This document shows positions 16,502 to 25,800 of a stretch of 64,000 nucleotides of DNA, one piece after another. How positions within the stretch are numbered: position 1 is the first letter of the stretch; each line of letters starts with the position of its first letter. Source of the DNA: Odoribacter sp. Z80 (GTDB lineage: Bacteria > Bacteroidota > Bacteroidia > Bacteroidales > Marinifilaceae); NCBI RefSeq assembly GCF_009935865.1, contig NZ_QWEL01000006.1, positions 62,001-126,000 on the forward strand. The letters are read 5' to 3'. The translations under genes and the position numbers were made by a program. The notes under the pieces were generated by a model, which did no database searches, was not told where the DNA came from, and saw only the letters and a program-made list of their open reading frames with translations.

Positions 16502-17837
16502 TGGAGACGGATTTTTGTTTCCAATAGAAAAATATGGCAATAATAGTAGCCATCAGGTCGGCGAAAGGAATAGCTAACCAGATTCCGTTGAGTCCCCAGT
16601 GGTTGGAAAAAAGTCCCAAAGCAGGAATCAGGAATACAAATTGACGGGAAATGTTCATGATGATGGCTTTAGGAGCCTGGCGGACGGATTGGAAATAGCT
16701 GGTCACTATGATTTGAAATCCAATCAGGGGCATAGCCAAAAAAGTAAGCCTTAATCCGTTTTCGCTGATTTTCAGTAGGGTGGGGTCAGTGGTAAAGGCT
16801 TTCACCAGCCACGGGGCCAATCCTTCCCCCAGGATAAAGCCGATGCAGGCAATCAGACTGCCGGTGTAGATGGCTGTTCGTAATGTATGGGCTACCAGTT
16901 TCTGTTTTCCGGTGGCATAATTGTAACTTAGGATTGGTTGCATGCCCTGGCATATTCCCATGAGTAACATCGAAATTTGTATGGAGTAACTGCTGATGAT
17001 TCCGTACGCACCAATGGCATAATCGCCTCCGTAATTTTCCAGATAGCGGTTCATGATGATGTTGACCATTCCTGTGGTGATGTTCATGATGAAGGCTGCC
17101 ATACCAATTCCGATGATATTGAGGAGGATCAGAGGTTCGGGTATCAGGCAGTTGAATTGCAGTCGCAAGGAGGAGCGGGGACTGTGGAAATGCAGGAGCA
17201 AAAGTAGGGAACTGATGCACATGGATAGTACGGTGGCTATGGCGGCTCCTTCAATACCCAGCCGGAAGCCGAAGATGAAAATGGGATCGAGAAGGATATT
17301 GGCTATGACGCCGGTGAGGATGATTACCATCGATTGTCTGGAAGAACCTGCGGCCCGGATGCTGTTGCAAAAAGTAAAATTCAGGTTGGTGAGCAAACTC
17401 CCCGGAATAAGGATGGTGAGGTACTTACGGGCATAGGGGATGGTGTGTTCACTTCCTCCGAAAGCATATAAAATTTCATCTAAGTAATACAATGAAAAAA
17501 GGATAAGCAGAAGGGATAAAATGAAATTCAGGAATATGGCATTTCCGAGGATTTTACAGGCTAAACGCGGGTTGCGGAGTGAGATGGCAGCAGAAATGCG
17601 GGCAGCACCACCGACCCCTGTGAGCGTTCCTATCGTTCCTAACAGGGAAATGCATGGCAGAGTAAGGGCTAATCCGCAGATGGCCAAAGCTCCCGCACCT
17701 TGTCCGATGAATATCCGGTCTACAATATTATAGAGCGATAAGACTATCATATTCAGCATGGCGGGATAGGCATAATTCCTGAAAAGCTTGCGTATATCCC
17801 GGACGTCGGTGGTATGGTTGGGAAAAATGTTTTCCAC
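16470..17837 (-). CDS. MATE family efflux transporter
   Basis: Inner membrane exporter of the MATE (DinF/NorM) group, which expels cationic compounds using a Na+ or proton gradient. The 455-residue protein has about twelve hydrophobic segments in two halves. The first half contains NMIVLSLYNIVDRIFIGQG and the TGVGGAARIS loop, the second the equivalent GICQGMQPILSYNYATGK. Substrate is not predictable. It runs toward the Kef-type antiporter and overlaps its end. A TAATTTTG motif lies 26-33 bases upstream. Confidence 0.92.
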   Translation of the reverse strand: MENIFPNHTTDVRDIRKLFRNYAYPAMLNMIVLSLYNIVDRIFIGQGAGALAICGLALTLPCISLLGTIGTLTGVGGAARISAAISLRNPRLACKILGNAIFLNFILSLLLILFSLYYLDEILYAFGGSEHTIPYARKYLTILIPGSLLTNLNFTFCNSIRAAGSSRQSMVIILTGVIANILLDPIFIFGFRLGIEGAAIATVLSMCISSLLLLLHFHSPRSSLRLQFNCLIPEPLILLNIIGIGMAAFIMNITTGMVNIIMNRYLENYGGDYAIGAYGIISSYSIQISMLLMGICQGMQPILSYNYATGKQKLVAHTLRTAIYTGSLIACIGFILGEGLAPWLVKAFTTDPTLLKISENGLRLTFLAMPLIGFQIIVTSYFQSVRQAPKAIIMNISRQFVFLIPALGLFSNHWGLNGIWLAIPFADLMATIIAIFFYWKQKSVSIISNSVNRIH

Positions 17838-17862
17838 GTTGTTGATTTAGCTGATGAATTGA

Positions 17863-17870
17863 CAAAATTA
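17863..17870 (-). promoter_or_regulatory. -7 element TAATTTTG for the MATE gene
   Basis: Exact TAnnTTTG match on the minus strand, 26 bases upstream of the MATE start. No -33 TTTG is found at 19-21 bases. Confidence 0.4.
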
Positions 17871-17954
17871 GTAAAAATTCATGAGAGGCCATATTTCTTT
17901 TATAAGAACTGACTTGTGTCCTGTTTTAAGCAGATTAACAAGAAAGAGTTAAAA

Positions 17955-17985
17955 TTTGGAAATAAGGAGGGAAAGACTAATTTTG
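17955..17985 (+). promoter_or_regulatory. complete Bacteroidetes promoter TTTG-N19-TAATTTTG
   Basis: TTTG at 17955-17958 and TAATTTTG at 17978-17985 with exactly 19 bases between them, the best spacing for the primary Bacteroidetes sigma factor. It drives the EFR1 gene and possibly the MG2/plug gene coupled to it. Confidence 0.7.
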
Positions 17986-17995
17986 TAAAAATACC

Positions 17996-18004
17996 AAGGA
18001 GGAG
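17996..18004 (+). promoter_or_regulatory. strong Shine-Dalgarno sequence AAGGAGGAG
   Basis: A near-perfect anti-16S match six bases before the ATG at 18011. Most starts in this window have AT-rich leaders without such a site, so it stands out and fixes the start. Confidence 0.6.
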
Positions 18005-18010
18005 TTATTT

Positions 18011-18799
18011 ATGGAATATACCTGTTCTCATTTGATTTGTTTTTCGCCGACCCGTTCTTCTCATTTGATAGGGGAGAAAATTATGTATGGCATAGGTTCG
18101 GAACGTACTGGTAAGACTGATCTGACTTATGAAGGATTGAGGAAACCGTTGCGAATAAGAAATGAAATCGTTGTAATAGCTGTTCCGGTTTACGGCGGAC
18201 GTGTAGCTGCAACAGCACTCGAACGGATGGAGCTTGTCCGGGGGGAGCAAACTCCGGCAGTTCTGGTCGTAGTGTATGGCAACCGCGATTATGATGATGC
18301 ATTGTTGGAATTAAAGGATTGGAGTGTGGCCCATGGATTTTGTCCGATAGCTGCCGGTGCTTTTATCGGAGAGCATTCCTACAGCCGGGAGCATTTCCCG
18401 ATAGCTGCCCATCGTCCGGACGGGCAGGATTTGACCGAGGCAGTGGATTTCGGAAGAAAAATACGTCATTTGGTGGAAACGGGTGCAGAAGGCTGGGGAG
18501 AACTTGTCGTTAAGGGGAATTATCCTTATAAAGTAAACGGGCCGAAAACTCCGCAAACGCCTCAAACAGACCAGGCTGTCTGTACTTTATGCGGATTTTG
18601 CAGTGAAATATGTCCTGTTCAGGCTATTTCGGTCCAGGAAGAGAGAATTGTGAGCAGTGCCGAAGCTTGTATAAAATGTTGTGCTTGTGTCAAACAATGT
18701 CCTGTTCACGCGCGGATTTTTAATACTCCTTATACGGAAATGCTTTTTCAGAAATTCAGTGCCCGTCGTGCTCCGGAGTTATTTTTTCCACAGAGATGA
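18011..18799 (+). CDS. EFR1-type protein: flavodoxin-like domain plus 2[4Fe-4S] ferredoxin
   Basis: The 262-residue cytoplasmic protein has an N-terminal flavodoxin-like fold (VVIAVPVYGGRVA around 53-65, VVVYGNRDYDDAL around 87-98) and a C-terminal ferredoxin domain with two Cys clusters: Cys191, 194, 197, 201 and Cys220, 223, 226, 230. This matches the EFR1 family, presumed to shuttle electrons in anaerobes; partners are unknown. The promoter and strong ribosome binding site suggest high expression. Its stop overlaps the next ATG by four bases (ATGA), so the two are translationally coupled. Confidence 0.88.
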   Translation: MEYTCSHLICFSPTRSSHLIGEKIMYGIGSERTGKTDLTYEGLRKPLRIRNEIVVIAVPVYGGRVAATALERMELVRGEQTPAVLVVVYGNRDYDDALLELKDWSVAHGFCPIAAGAFIGEHSYSREHFPIAAHRPDGQDLTEAVDFGRKIRHLVETGAEGWGELVVKGNYPYKVNGPKTPQTPQTDQAVCTLCGFCSEICPVQAISVQEERIVSSAEACIKCCACVKQCPVHARIFNTPYTEMLFQKFSARRAPELFFPQR

Positions 18800-21396
18800 A
18801 AAAGATTATTGTTTTGTTAGCGGTTGTAGTGGGTATGTGGGCGTTCGCATCCCCGGAAGTGGAAGATTTCCGGGTGCGGTTAGTTAAAAATATGCTGGAT
18901 TTTGTGGGTAAGCTCCCCCAGGAAAAAGTGTATTTGCATACGGACCGCGACCATTATCAGGTGGGTGATAAAGTGTGGCTTAGGGCATATCTGGCTAATG
19001 CAATTACCCACCAGGAATCGAAATACAGCCGTTATGTGTATGTAGAGTTACTGGACCGTCAGGATAGTATTTATGCCAGGGTAAAATTGTCTTGCCGGGA
19101 TTCGGTTTTTGCCGGATATGTACCTTTATCAAAAAAATTGCCTCAGGGAGATTATTTTTTACGGGCGTATTCTTATTGGATGCAGAATGCAGGTGACGAT
19201 TATATCGGCCGAAAAAAAATCAGGGTAATCAATCCGGAAGCTTCCAAAGTACAGACAGACATCCGTTTTAAGGAGAACGGAACTGTTGCTGAAATACGTT
19301 TTTTTAATTCCCGGAATGAGTCCTATACTGACGTGGCAGTAGGATATGAACTGAACGGGAAATCTGTAGTTAAACGAACGGATGATGAAGGGTGCATACA
19401 AGTAGGAATAGATACGACTGTTTATGAAAAAACAATGACAGTGAATTTCCGGTACAGTGACCCTTTCTTTTTTGAGCGTACGTTATATTTGCCCGACCCT
19501 CAGAAGGATTTTTATGTCAGTTTTTTTCCGGAAGGAGGAGGATTGGTGTCCGGTTGCCAACAGACTGTCGCTTTTAAAGCTCTGGGCTCCGACGGTCTTT
19601 CCAGGGAGGTATCGGGTGTGGTTTATAACAGCAAGGATGAGCAAGTGGGGTGGGTGCAAAGTATTTCGCACGGGATGGGTTCATTTCAATTACAGGTTGA
19701 GCCTGACGAACGGTATTATGTGGTCTGCACTTCTTCGGAACAGGTACAAAAACGGTTTGAGCTGCCGGTTCCGGATCGCTATGCCGTGGCATTAAAATTA
19801 TTTCCGGGAAGGGGGAAAGTGGGATATGCGATTTTGGCGGCCGATAGTGTCCGGCTTCCGGAAAGATTATATCTTTTAATACATAGCCGGGGCTTGCCGT
19901 TGGCTTGTGAAGAGGTCACGGAAGCTTCCCGGGGAGTGATTGAACTGGCGAAATTTCCGGAAGGTATATTGCATTTTGTATTGTTGGACGGAAAATGCCG
20001 TATTCTAAGCCAGCGTTTGTATTTTTCTTATTCGGAGAATCGTCCGGAAATAGTTTTAAAAACAGAGCGTCCCAGGTATAAAATCCGGGAAGGTGTACAG
20101 TTAAAGATGCAGATATTGGCGGATAGTATGGCTGATTGCAGAGGTTCTTTTTCTGTTGCGGTTACTGATGACAGTAAATGTGACCGGGATTCCTTGCAGG
20201 GCAATATCATATCGTCTTTATTGCTGACTTCGGATTTGCGTGGGTATATTGAAGATCCTGCTTTTTATTTCCGGGATAACCGGAGTTTTACCCGCACTTG
20301 TATGGATGTGTTGATGCTGACTCAGGGATGGACCCGTTTTGAACTCCGGCAGGTCTATGAGCAGAAGTATGATTCGCTGCAGTATTATATGGAGAGAGGG
20401 CAGGCTATTTCCGGTCAGGTAAAGAATTTCTGGGGAAAAGAGGCTGCCAATGCTAAATTGACGTTGCTGGGAACGAACGGATTGGTCCAGTTTGTAAATG
20501 CCGATGCGGAGGGGCATTTTATGATAGAGAAAATCAGTTTTCCGGATAGTACCCAGTTTGTGTTGAGTGCTACGACGGAAAAGGGGCGCAAGACCGTGGA
20601 AGTTCAGGTTGACCAGGATAAATTTTTACCTCCTGCAGTCCGGCTCCCCTATGGCAAAGGGCTTGAACAGAAAGAGAATCAGTTTTACAGAAAATTTACC
20701 CAGGACTATTATTATGATAACGGAATAAGAGTATATGTGTTGGATGAAGCGGAAATAGTCCGCAGTAAGAAAACGAAGGCTTATTCGTTTTATGACCACT
20801 TGGCGGACCATACTTTGGATTCGTTGGTGTTGGCGGGAATGTCCCGGATGAGCATTGCTGAACTGCTGAGGCTGTTACCCGGCATTCATGTCATAGGGGA
20901 TTCTGTTGAGCGATACGGAAAATCCATACCTGTTTTTGTAAATGAGATAGAAGAGGCGGACCGTAGTTTTATGACTTTGCTGAGACCCGATGATTTGGTG
21001 AGTGTAAATTTAATTTTACCTCCCCGGTCTGCGACTTTATTTGGACGTAAAGCGGAGAACGGTATTATTTTGTTGAATACCAAGCCGAATTATATCCGGA
21101 AAGATTTGCCGCGTCCGGACATTGCCATTTTTTCCATTTTGGGGTATCAGAAACCGGAAGTTTTTTATATGCCTCATTATGAGGTAGATTCTGTGCGTAT
21201 GGCTTTGGTGGATAGTGTGGACCAACGTATTACCGTATATTGGAATCCTAAAGTAGAAACAAATGCCGAGGGGCAAGCGGTTTGTTTTTTTACTACTGCT
21301 GACAGCGACGGGCCTTATACAATTGTTGTTGAAGGTATTCTCCAAAACGGTACTGTGTGCCGTCAGGAAAAAAAGATTTATTCGGGAGTCAGATAA
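18796..21396 (+). CDS. exported MG2 / TonB-plug-like surface protein (intact copy)
   Basis: The 866-residue protein begins with a signal peptide (MKKIIVLLAVVVGMWAFA). Soon after comes QEKVYLHTDRDHYQVGDKVW, a macroglobulin MG2-like signature of a large Bacteroidetes family. Further beta-sandwich segments follow, and residues about 690-780 resemble a TonB-receptor plug (MSIAELLRLLPGIHV, then SVNLILPPRSATLFG and NGIILLNTK) although no beta barrel follows. The C-terminal VYWNPKVETNAEGQA segment is alpha-2-macroglobulin-like. Function is unknown; the plug without a barrel suggests interaction with an outer membrane partner. A broken paralogue lies at 32806-35469. It precedes fecR by 221 bases. Confidence 0.75.
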   Translation: MKKIIVLLAVVVGMWAFASPEVEDFRVRLVKNMLDFVGKLPQEKVYLHTDRDHYQVGDKVWLRAYLANAITHQESKYSRYVYVELLDRQDSIYARVKLSCRDSVFAGYVPLSKKLPQGDYFLRAYSYWMQNAGDDYIGRKKIRVINPEASKVQTDIRFKENGTVAEIRFFNSRNESYTDVAVGYELNGKSVVKRTDDEGCIQVGIDTTVYEKTMTVNFRYSDPFFFERTLYLPDPQKDFYVSFFPEGGGLVSGCQQTVAFKALGSDGLSREVSGVVYNSKDEQVGWVQSISHGMGSFQLQVEPDERYYVVCTSSEQVQKRFELPVPDRYAVALKLFPGRGKVGYAILAADSVRLPERLYLLIHSRGLPLACEEVTEASRGVIELAKFPEGILHFVLLDGKCRILSQRLYFSYSENRPEIVLKTERPRYKIREGVQLKMQILADSMADCRGSFSVAVTDDSKCDRDSLQGNIISSLLLTSDLRGYIEDPAFYFRDNRSFTRTCMDVLMLTQGWTRFELRQVYEQKYDSLQYYMERGQAISGQVKNFWGKEAANAKLTLLGTNGLVQFVNADAEGHFMIEKISFPDSTQFVLSATTEKGRKTVEVQVDQDKFLPPAVRLPYGKGLEQKENQFYRKFTQDYYYDNGIRVYVLDEAEIVRSKKTKAYSFYDHLADHTLDSLVLAGMSRMSIAELLRLLPGIHVIGDSVERYGKSIPVFVNEIEEADRSFMTLLRPDDLVSVNLILPPRSATLFGRKAENGIILLNTKPNYIRKDLPRPDIAIFSILGYQKPEVFYMPHYEVDSVRMALVDSVDQRITVYWNPKVETNAEGQAVCFFTTADSDGPYTIVVEGILQNGTVCRQEKKIYSGVR

Positions 21397-21617
21397 ACTT
21401 CCACCGTGTTTTCAAACCAGAGAACTTTCTGTTTGCGTTATCGTCATTTCGCCAGGGAATGACCAGGGGGGGCTATTCCCGGAAACGGGAGAGTAAGAGA
21501 GAATATGTGATTAATTGCTGAAGATTGTAAAAAAATCAGAAAAAAAACGATTTTTCATTCACCCTTATATATTAAAAAATTGTTTAACTATCGAAAGAAG
21601 ATTAAACAAATATTTGA

Positions 21618-22769
21618 ATGGATATAGGGAAGATTATAACATTCCTACCGCTTTGGTTAAAGGGTGAAGCTACTTTGGAACAGGAAGAGGCACTGAAAGT
21701 ATGGCTGGAGGAAAGTGATGAGAACCGGCAATTGTTCCGCGAGTGGTGTAGCCTGTATTTTCGTGTGGGATATCTCCGGCATTGGGATAAAATTGATTGG
21801 AGGGAAGGGGTAAAAGTATGCCGGATCAGGAGGAGTCGGATGCGTTTCAGGAAGTTGGGTTATTGGTTTTCCGGTATTGCTGCGATGTGTTTGCTCAGTG
21901 TGGGGTTGCTTTCCCGTTTGAGAAGTCCGGAACAGGTGGAGATAGGGATGGAGATTGCGGAGACTGTAAAAATCGGGGAGAGGAAGGCGGTGCTGACACT
22001 GGCTGACGGACGGAAAGTGGAGCTGGATTCGAAAAAGGTAGTGATGGACCTCGGTCATGTGACGGCTGAGGGGGATTCCCTGTCTGGATTGGTGTATCAT
22101 TCTGTGAGAGATTCGTTGAAAGAGGAATCGGAGTATAATACGTTGAGTGTACCGCGGGGAGGTGAGTATATTTTGACTTTATCGGACGGAACACGGGTTT
22201 GGTTGAATTCAGAAACGGAAATGACCTATCCGGTAGCTTTTTCTGGTGATAAACGGGAAGTGTCTGTCGTCGGTGAAGCTTTTTTTGTCGTGAAAAAGGA
22301 GAGAGAGCGGCCCTTTGTGGTACGGACACAGCAGACCCGGACTACCGTGTTGGGGACAGCTTTCAATGTTATGGCCTATGAAGGAAAGCAGCAGACGGAG
22401 ATTACTTTGGTACAGGGATGTGTTGCTGTAAGCGCCGGAGGAAAAGATTGCAGGATTGAACCCGGCCAACAGGTTTCCGTCGATAATATTTCTTTGCAGA
22501 TGGAGAAGCACGATGTCAATGTGGCTTATTTTATTTCCTGGAAAGAAGGATTGTTTGATTTCGATTGCATGAAATTAAGTGAGTTGTGTGAAAAATTGGG
22601 GCGTTGGTATGATGTGGATTTCTTTTTTGAGAATCCCGGATTGGGAGATAAACGGTTTACCGGGGCTGTAAAAAAGAATAACAGTTTACAGTTTATGCTG
22701 GATTTTGTGGAAAAAACGGCGGGAGTACATTTTGAGGTGAAAGGAAAAACAATCAGGGTCTATGATTAA
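21618..22769 (+). CDS. FecR-family anti-sigma factor
   Basis: Inner membrane regulator that normally holds an ECF sigma factor until the SusC-type receptor signals. The 383-residue protein has a cytoplasmic N-terminal section (about 1-72), one transmembrane helix (about 77-97), a periplasmic FecR domain (about 170-270: LSVPRGGEYILTLSDGTRVW and VVGEAFFVVKK) and a C-terminal DUF4974/STN-like domain (about 305-383). No ECF sigma gene precedes it; the upstream gene is the MG2/plug protein. The sigma partner must be encoded elsewhere or the N-terminal part acts differently. Confidence 0.9.
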   Translation: MDIGKIITFLPLWLKGEATLEQEEALKVWLEESDENRQLFREWCSLYFRVGYLRHWDKIDWREGVKVCRIRRSRMRFRKLGYWFSGIAAMCLLSVGLLSRLRSPEQVEIGMEIAETVKIGERKAVLTLADGRKVELDSKKVVMDLGHVTAEGDSLSGLVYHSVRDSLKEESEYNTLSVPRGGEYILTLSDGTRVWLNSETEMTYPVAFSGDKREVSVVGEAFFVVKKERERPFVVRTQQTRTTVLGTAFNVMAYEGKQQTEITLVQGCVAVSAGGKDCRIEPGQQVSVDNISLQMEKHDVNVAYFISWKEGLFDFDCMKLSELCEKLGRWYDVDFFFENPGLGDKRFTGAVKKNNSLQFMLDFVEKTAGVHFEVKGKTIRVYD

Positions 22770-22779
22770 CAGATAAAGA

Positions 22780-22812
22780 GGACCGGCCGGTGTTGCGACC
22801 ACCGACCGGTCC
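22780..22812 (+). repeat. strong stem-loop between fecR and susC
   Basis: Arms 22780-22792 and 22800-22812 pair at 12 of 13 positions, mostly G-C, around a 7-base loop. There is no U-tract, so it is not a usual terminator. It sits ten bases after the fecR stop and 39 bases before the preferred susC start, where it could pause transcription, protect the downstream message or modulate translation. Confidence 0.65.
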
Positions 22813-22851
22813 GCAAGGTGTATGTTTAATAATAACATAGTTTACAAATTT

Positions 22852-25800
22852 ATGAAGAAAAAACGATTATTGGGATTCGTTTTTGAGAAAAACGGACTTG
22901 GGAAATTTTTTTTAGTTATGCGATTAACGGTGTTGCTAATGTGTTGCTTTGTATTGGGCAGTTATGCCAATGGCTTGGCTCAATATAAGCTTAATGTTAA
23001 GCTTGGGGAGACCACGTACAAAAATCTTTTTGAGGAGATTCGTAAGCAAACGGGCTGTATTGTGATGTACAGTGATGATATGCTGGATAAAAACGGAAAA
23101 GTACAAGGGGACTTTCAGAATGTGGATTTGGAGGAAGTTTTGTCTTTGGTGCTTTTGGGAAAAGGACTGACTTTTGAAAAGGATGCGGAGTTTATTATCC
23201 TTTTAAAGGATAAAAATTATGGGTTGCCTCAGCAAAAGACTGTGAAGGTTGAGGGGTATGTGAAAGATAAGCAGGGGAATGTTTTGCCGGGAGTATCTGT
23301 TTTTATCAAAGGAACTTCGATGGGTGTGGCTACTAATATGGATGGGTATTATACCATTGAAGTGCCGGTTATGGAGGGCATCGAACTGACTTATTCTTTT
23401 ATCGGAATGAAATCTAAATCGGTTGCCCTCAACGGACGGAAAAATGTGGATGTGGTGCTGGAGGAAGAGGTCAATGAGATGAACGAAGTTATTGTTACGG
23501 GTTATCAAAAGGTAGAACGCCGGAAGTTAACCTCTTCTATCACTACGGTTAAGATGGAAGATTTGAAAACCATTACCCAGCCGAATATTGATAAGTTATT
23601 GCAGGGCCAGGTTCCGGGCATGACCATTATGAGCACATCCGGTGCGCCGGGAGCTGTGCCCCAGATACGTATTCGCGGTACTTCTACTATTAGCGGAAAT
23701 ACTCAGCCATTGTGGGTTGTGGACGGTGTTATCCTGGACGACCCTGTGGATGCGACCGTGGATGATATTCTGAATAACCGGAATTTGATTGCTTCCGGTA
23801 TCGGGGGAATAAATGTAGAGGATATAGAGACTATTAACGTGCTGAAAGATGCGGCGGCTACAGCTATTTACGGAACGAAAGCGGCGAACGGAGTGATTGT
23901 GATTACTTCTAAGAAAGGAAGTGCCGGTAAGACCAGGATTAATTATACCAGTCATATTTCTGTGGGTATGCGTCCGCGCATGGAAGATGCTTATACGATG
24001 AATTCCAAGGAACGCATTGACGTTAATATGGAAATGATTCGCAACGGATCTTTTACGGCTACTTCGAACGGAACGGGAAAATACGGCACTGCTTCGGATT
24101 TTGAACGTTATTTTATTGATGTGCATGATCATAAGCTGACCTGGGATCAGTATGAAGATAAAGTAAAAGAATTGGAAGAGGTGAATACGGATTGGTTTAA
24201 GCATTTGTTCCGGAATTCCATAACCCACAAACATAGTTTAAGTATTTCGGGAGGAGATGAAAAGACCACGTTTTATTTCTCAGGCAGTTACATGGACGAC
24301 CAGGCAACGGCAAAAGGTGTCGGACAGCAAACGTATACCGGGACGGTGAAAGTGTATACCCATATCCGGAAGAACTTGCGTGTGGGGGGGATGATGGATG
24401 TCAATGCCCGGGAGAACAAAAGTTTTTTTGCAACAGACTCCAGGGAAAATCCTTACGAATGGGCGATTTATACTACCCGTGCCCATCGTGCCTATGATAA
24501 AGATGGAAATTATAATTACATGTATTATAATGGAATGCAGTATAATTTCATGGAAAACCGCAATGAGGGCTGGCGGAATGCCAAAGGTTTCAGTATCCGC
24601 GGGACATTGGATGTGGAATGGCGCTTGTTGCCTGATTTGATTTTTACCAGCTTGTTTTCTTTCAGCAAACAGAATACCGTGGATCAGGATGTGGCTACCG
24701 ATAAGAGTTATTTTGTAAAAAAGAGAAAAGAAGATGTAACGGAATTGCAGGGAACTACTTCCGTACAGTTGTGGTATGACGGTGGTTACCGGAAATCGAA
24801 ATCCAGCAACAACAGTTCAATTACTTTCCGCAATCAGTTGGCTTACATGCCGGTGATAAATGACGATCATCGTTTTGATGTTATGGTCGGCCAGGAAGTC
24901 CGGACTTCTAAATATGAAGAAGAAATGACGGAACTTTACGGGTATGCTCACGACCGGGGACATCAGTTGGTGCCTCAGTGGAGTTTGATTGAAAGTTACG
25001 GTTCTCCTTATTGGAATGAGAGTCTGAATAATTCCGCCGCTGTATCTTGGTATGGTGTGGCCGGTTATACTTTCCGGAATCGTTATACTGTTAGTTTCAA
25101 TGCCCGGGCGGATGGTTCCAATCGTTTCGGAATCAAAACCAATGATTTGTTTCAGCCGTTGTGGTCGGTGGGATTCAATTATCAGATGAAAGAAGAGAAT
25201 TTTTTAATGGATAAGGAATGGTTGAGTTATCTGACTTTGAGAGGTTCCTACGGTAGTCAGGGTAATGTGGCTTCTCAGGCTTATTCTGATTTGATTGCCA
25301 CCATCGGTACGTTGGATGGTGTGAATAAGGACAATTACCTGGTTATTTCCGCTCCTAAAAATCCGAATCTGAAATGGGAGAAGAATTATACGACTAACCT
25401 GGCTTTGGAATTCGGATTGTGGAAACGCCGTTTGTACGGAGCTGTGGAGTACTATAATAAGAAAGCTGTGGACTTGTTGGGTAACCGTCAGGTTTCCCAG
25501 GTTTCCGGTTTCACTTCTGTACAGGTGAACTGGGCTTCTATGCGGAATACGGGCTGGGAGTTGTCTTTGAATTCTATCAATATTGATACGGAAGCTTTCC
25601 GATGGAGTACGAATTTTAATATCGGGTATAATAAAAATAAGGTATTGGATGTATATACGAATCCGGGAGTGTCTGATCTGACGAATGCCCAGCGGAGCAA
25701 CTATGCGACTTCGGCCGTTGTCGGAAAACCGATTAATGGATTGTGGTCCTATCGTTTTGCTGGTCTGAATGAGGAAGGACGCGCTACCTTTTATAATGAG

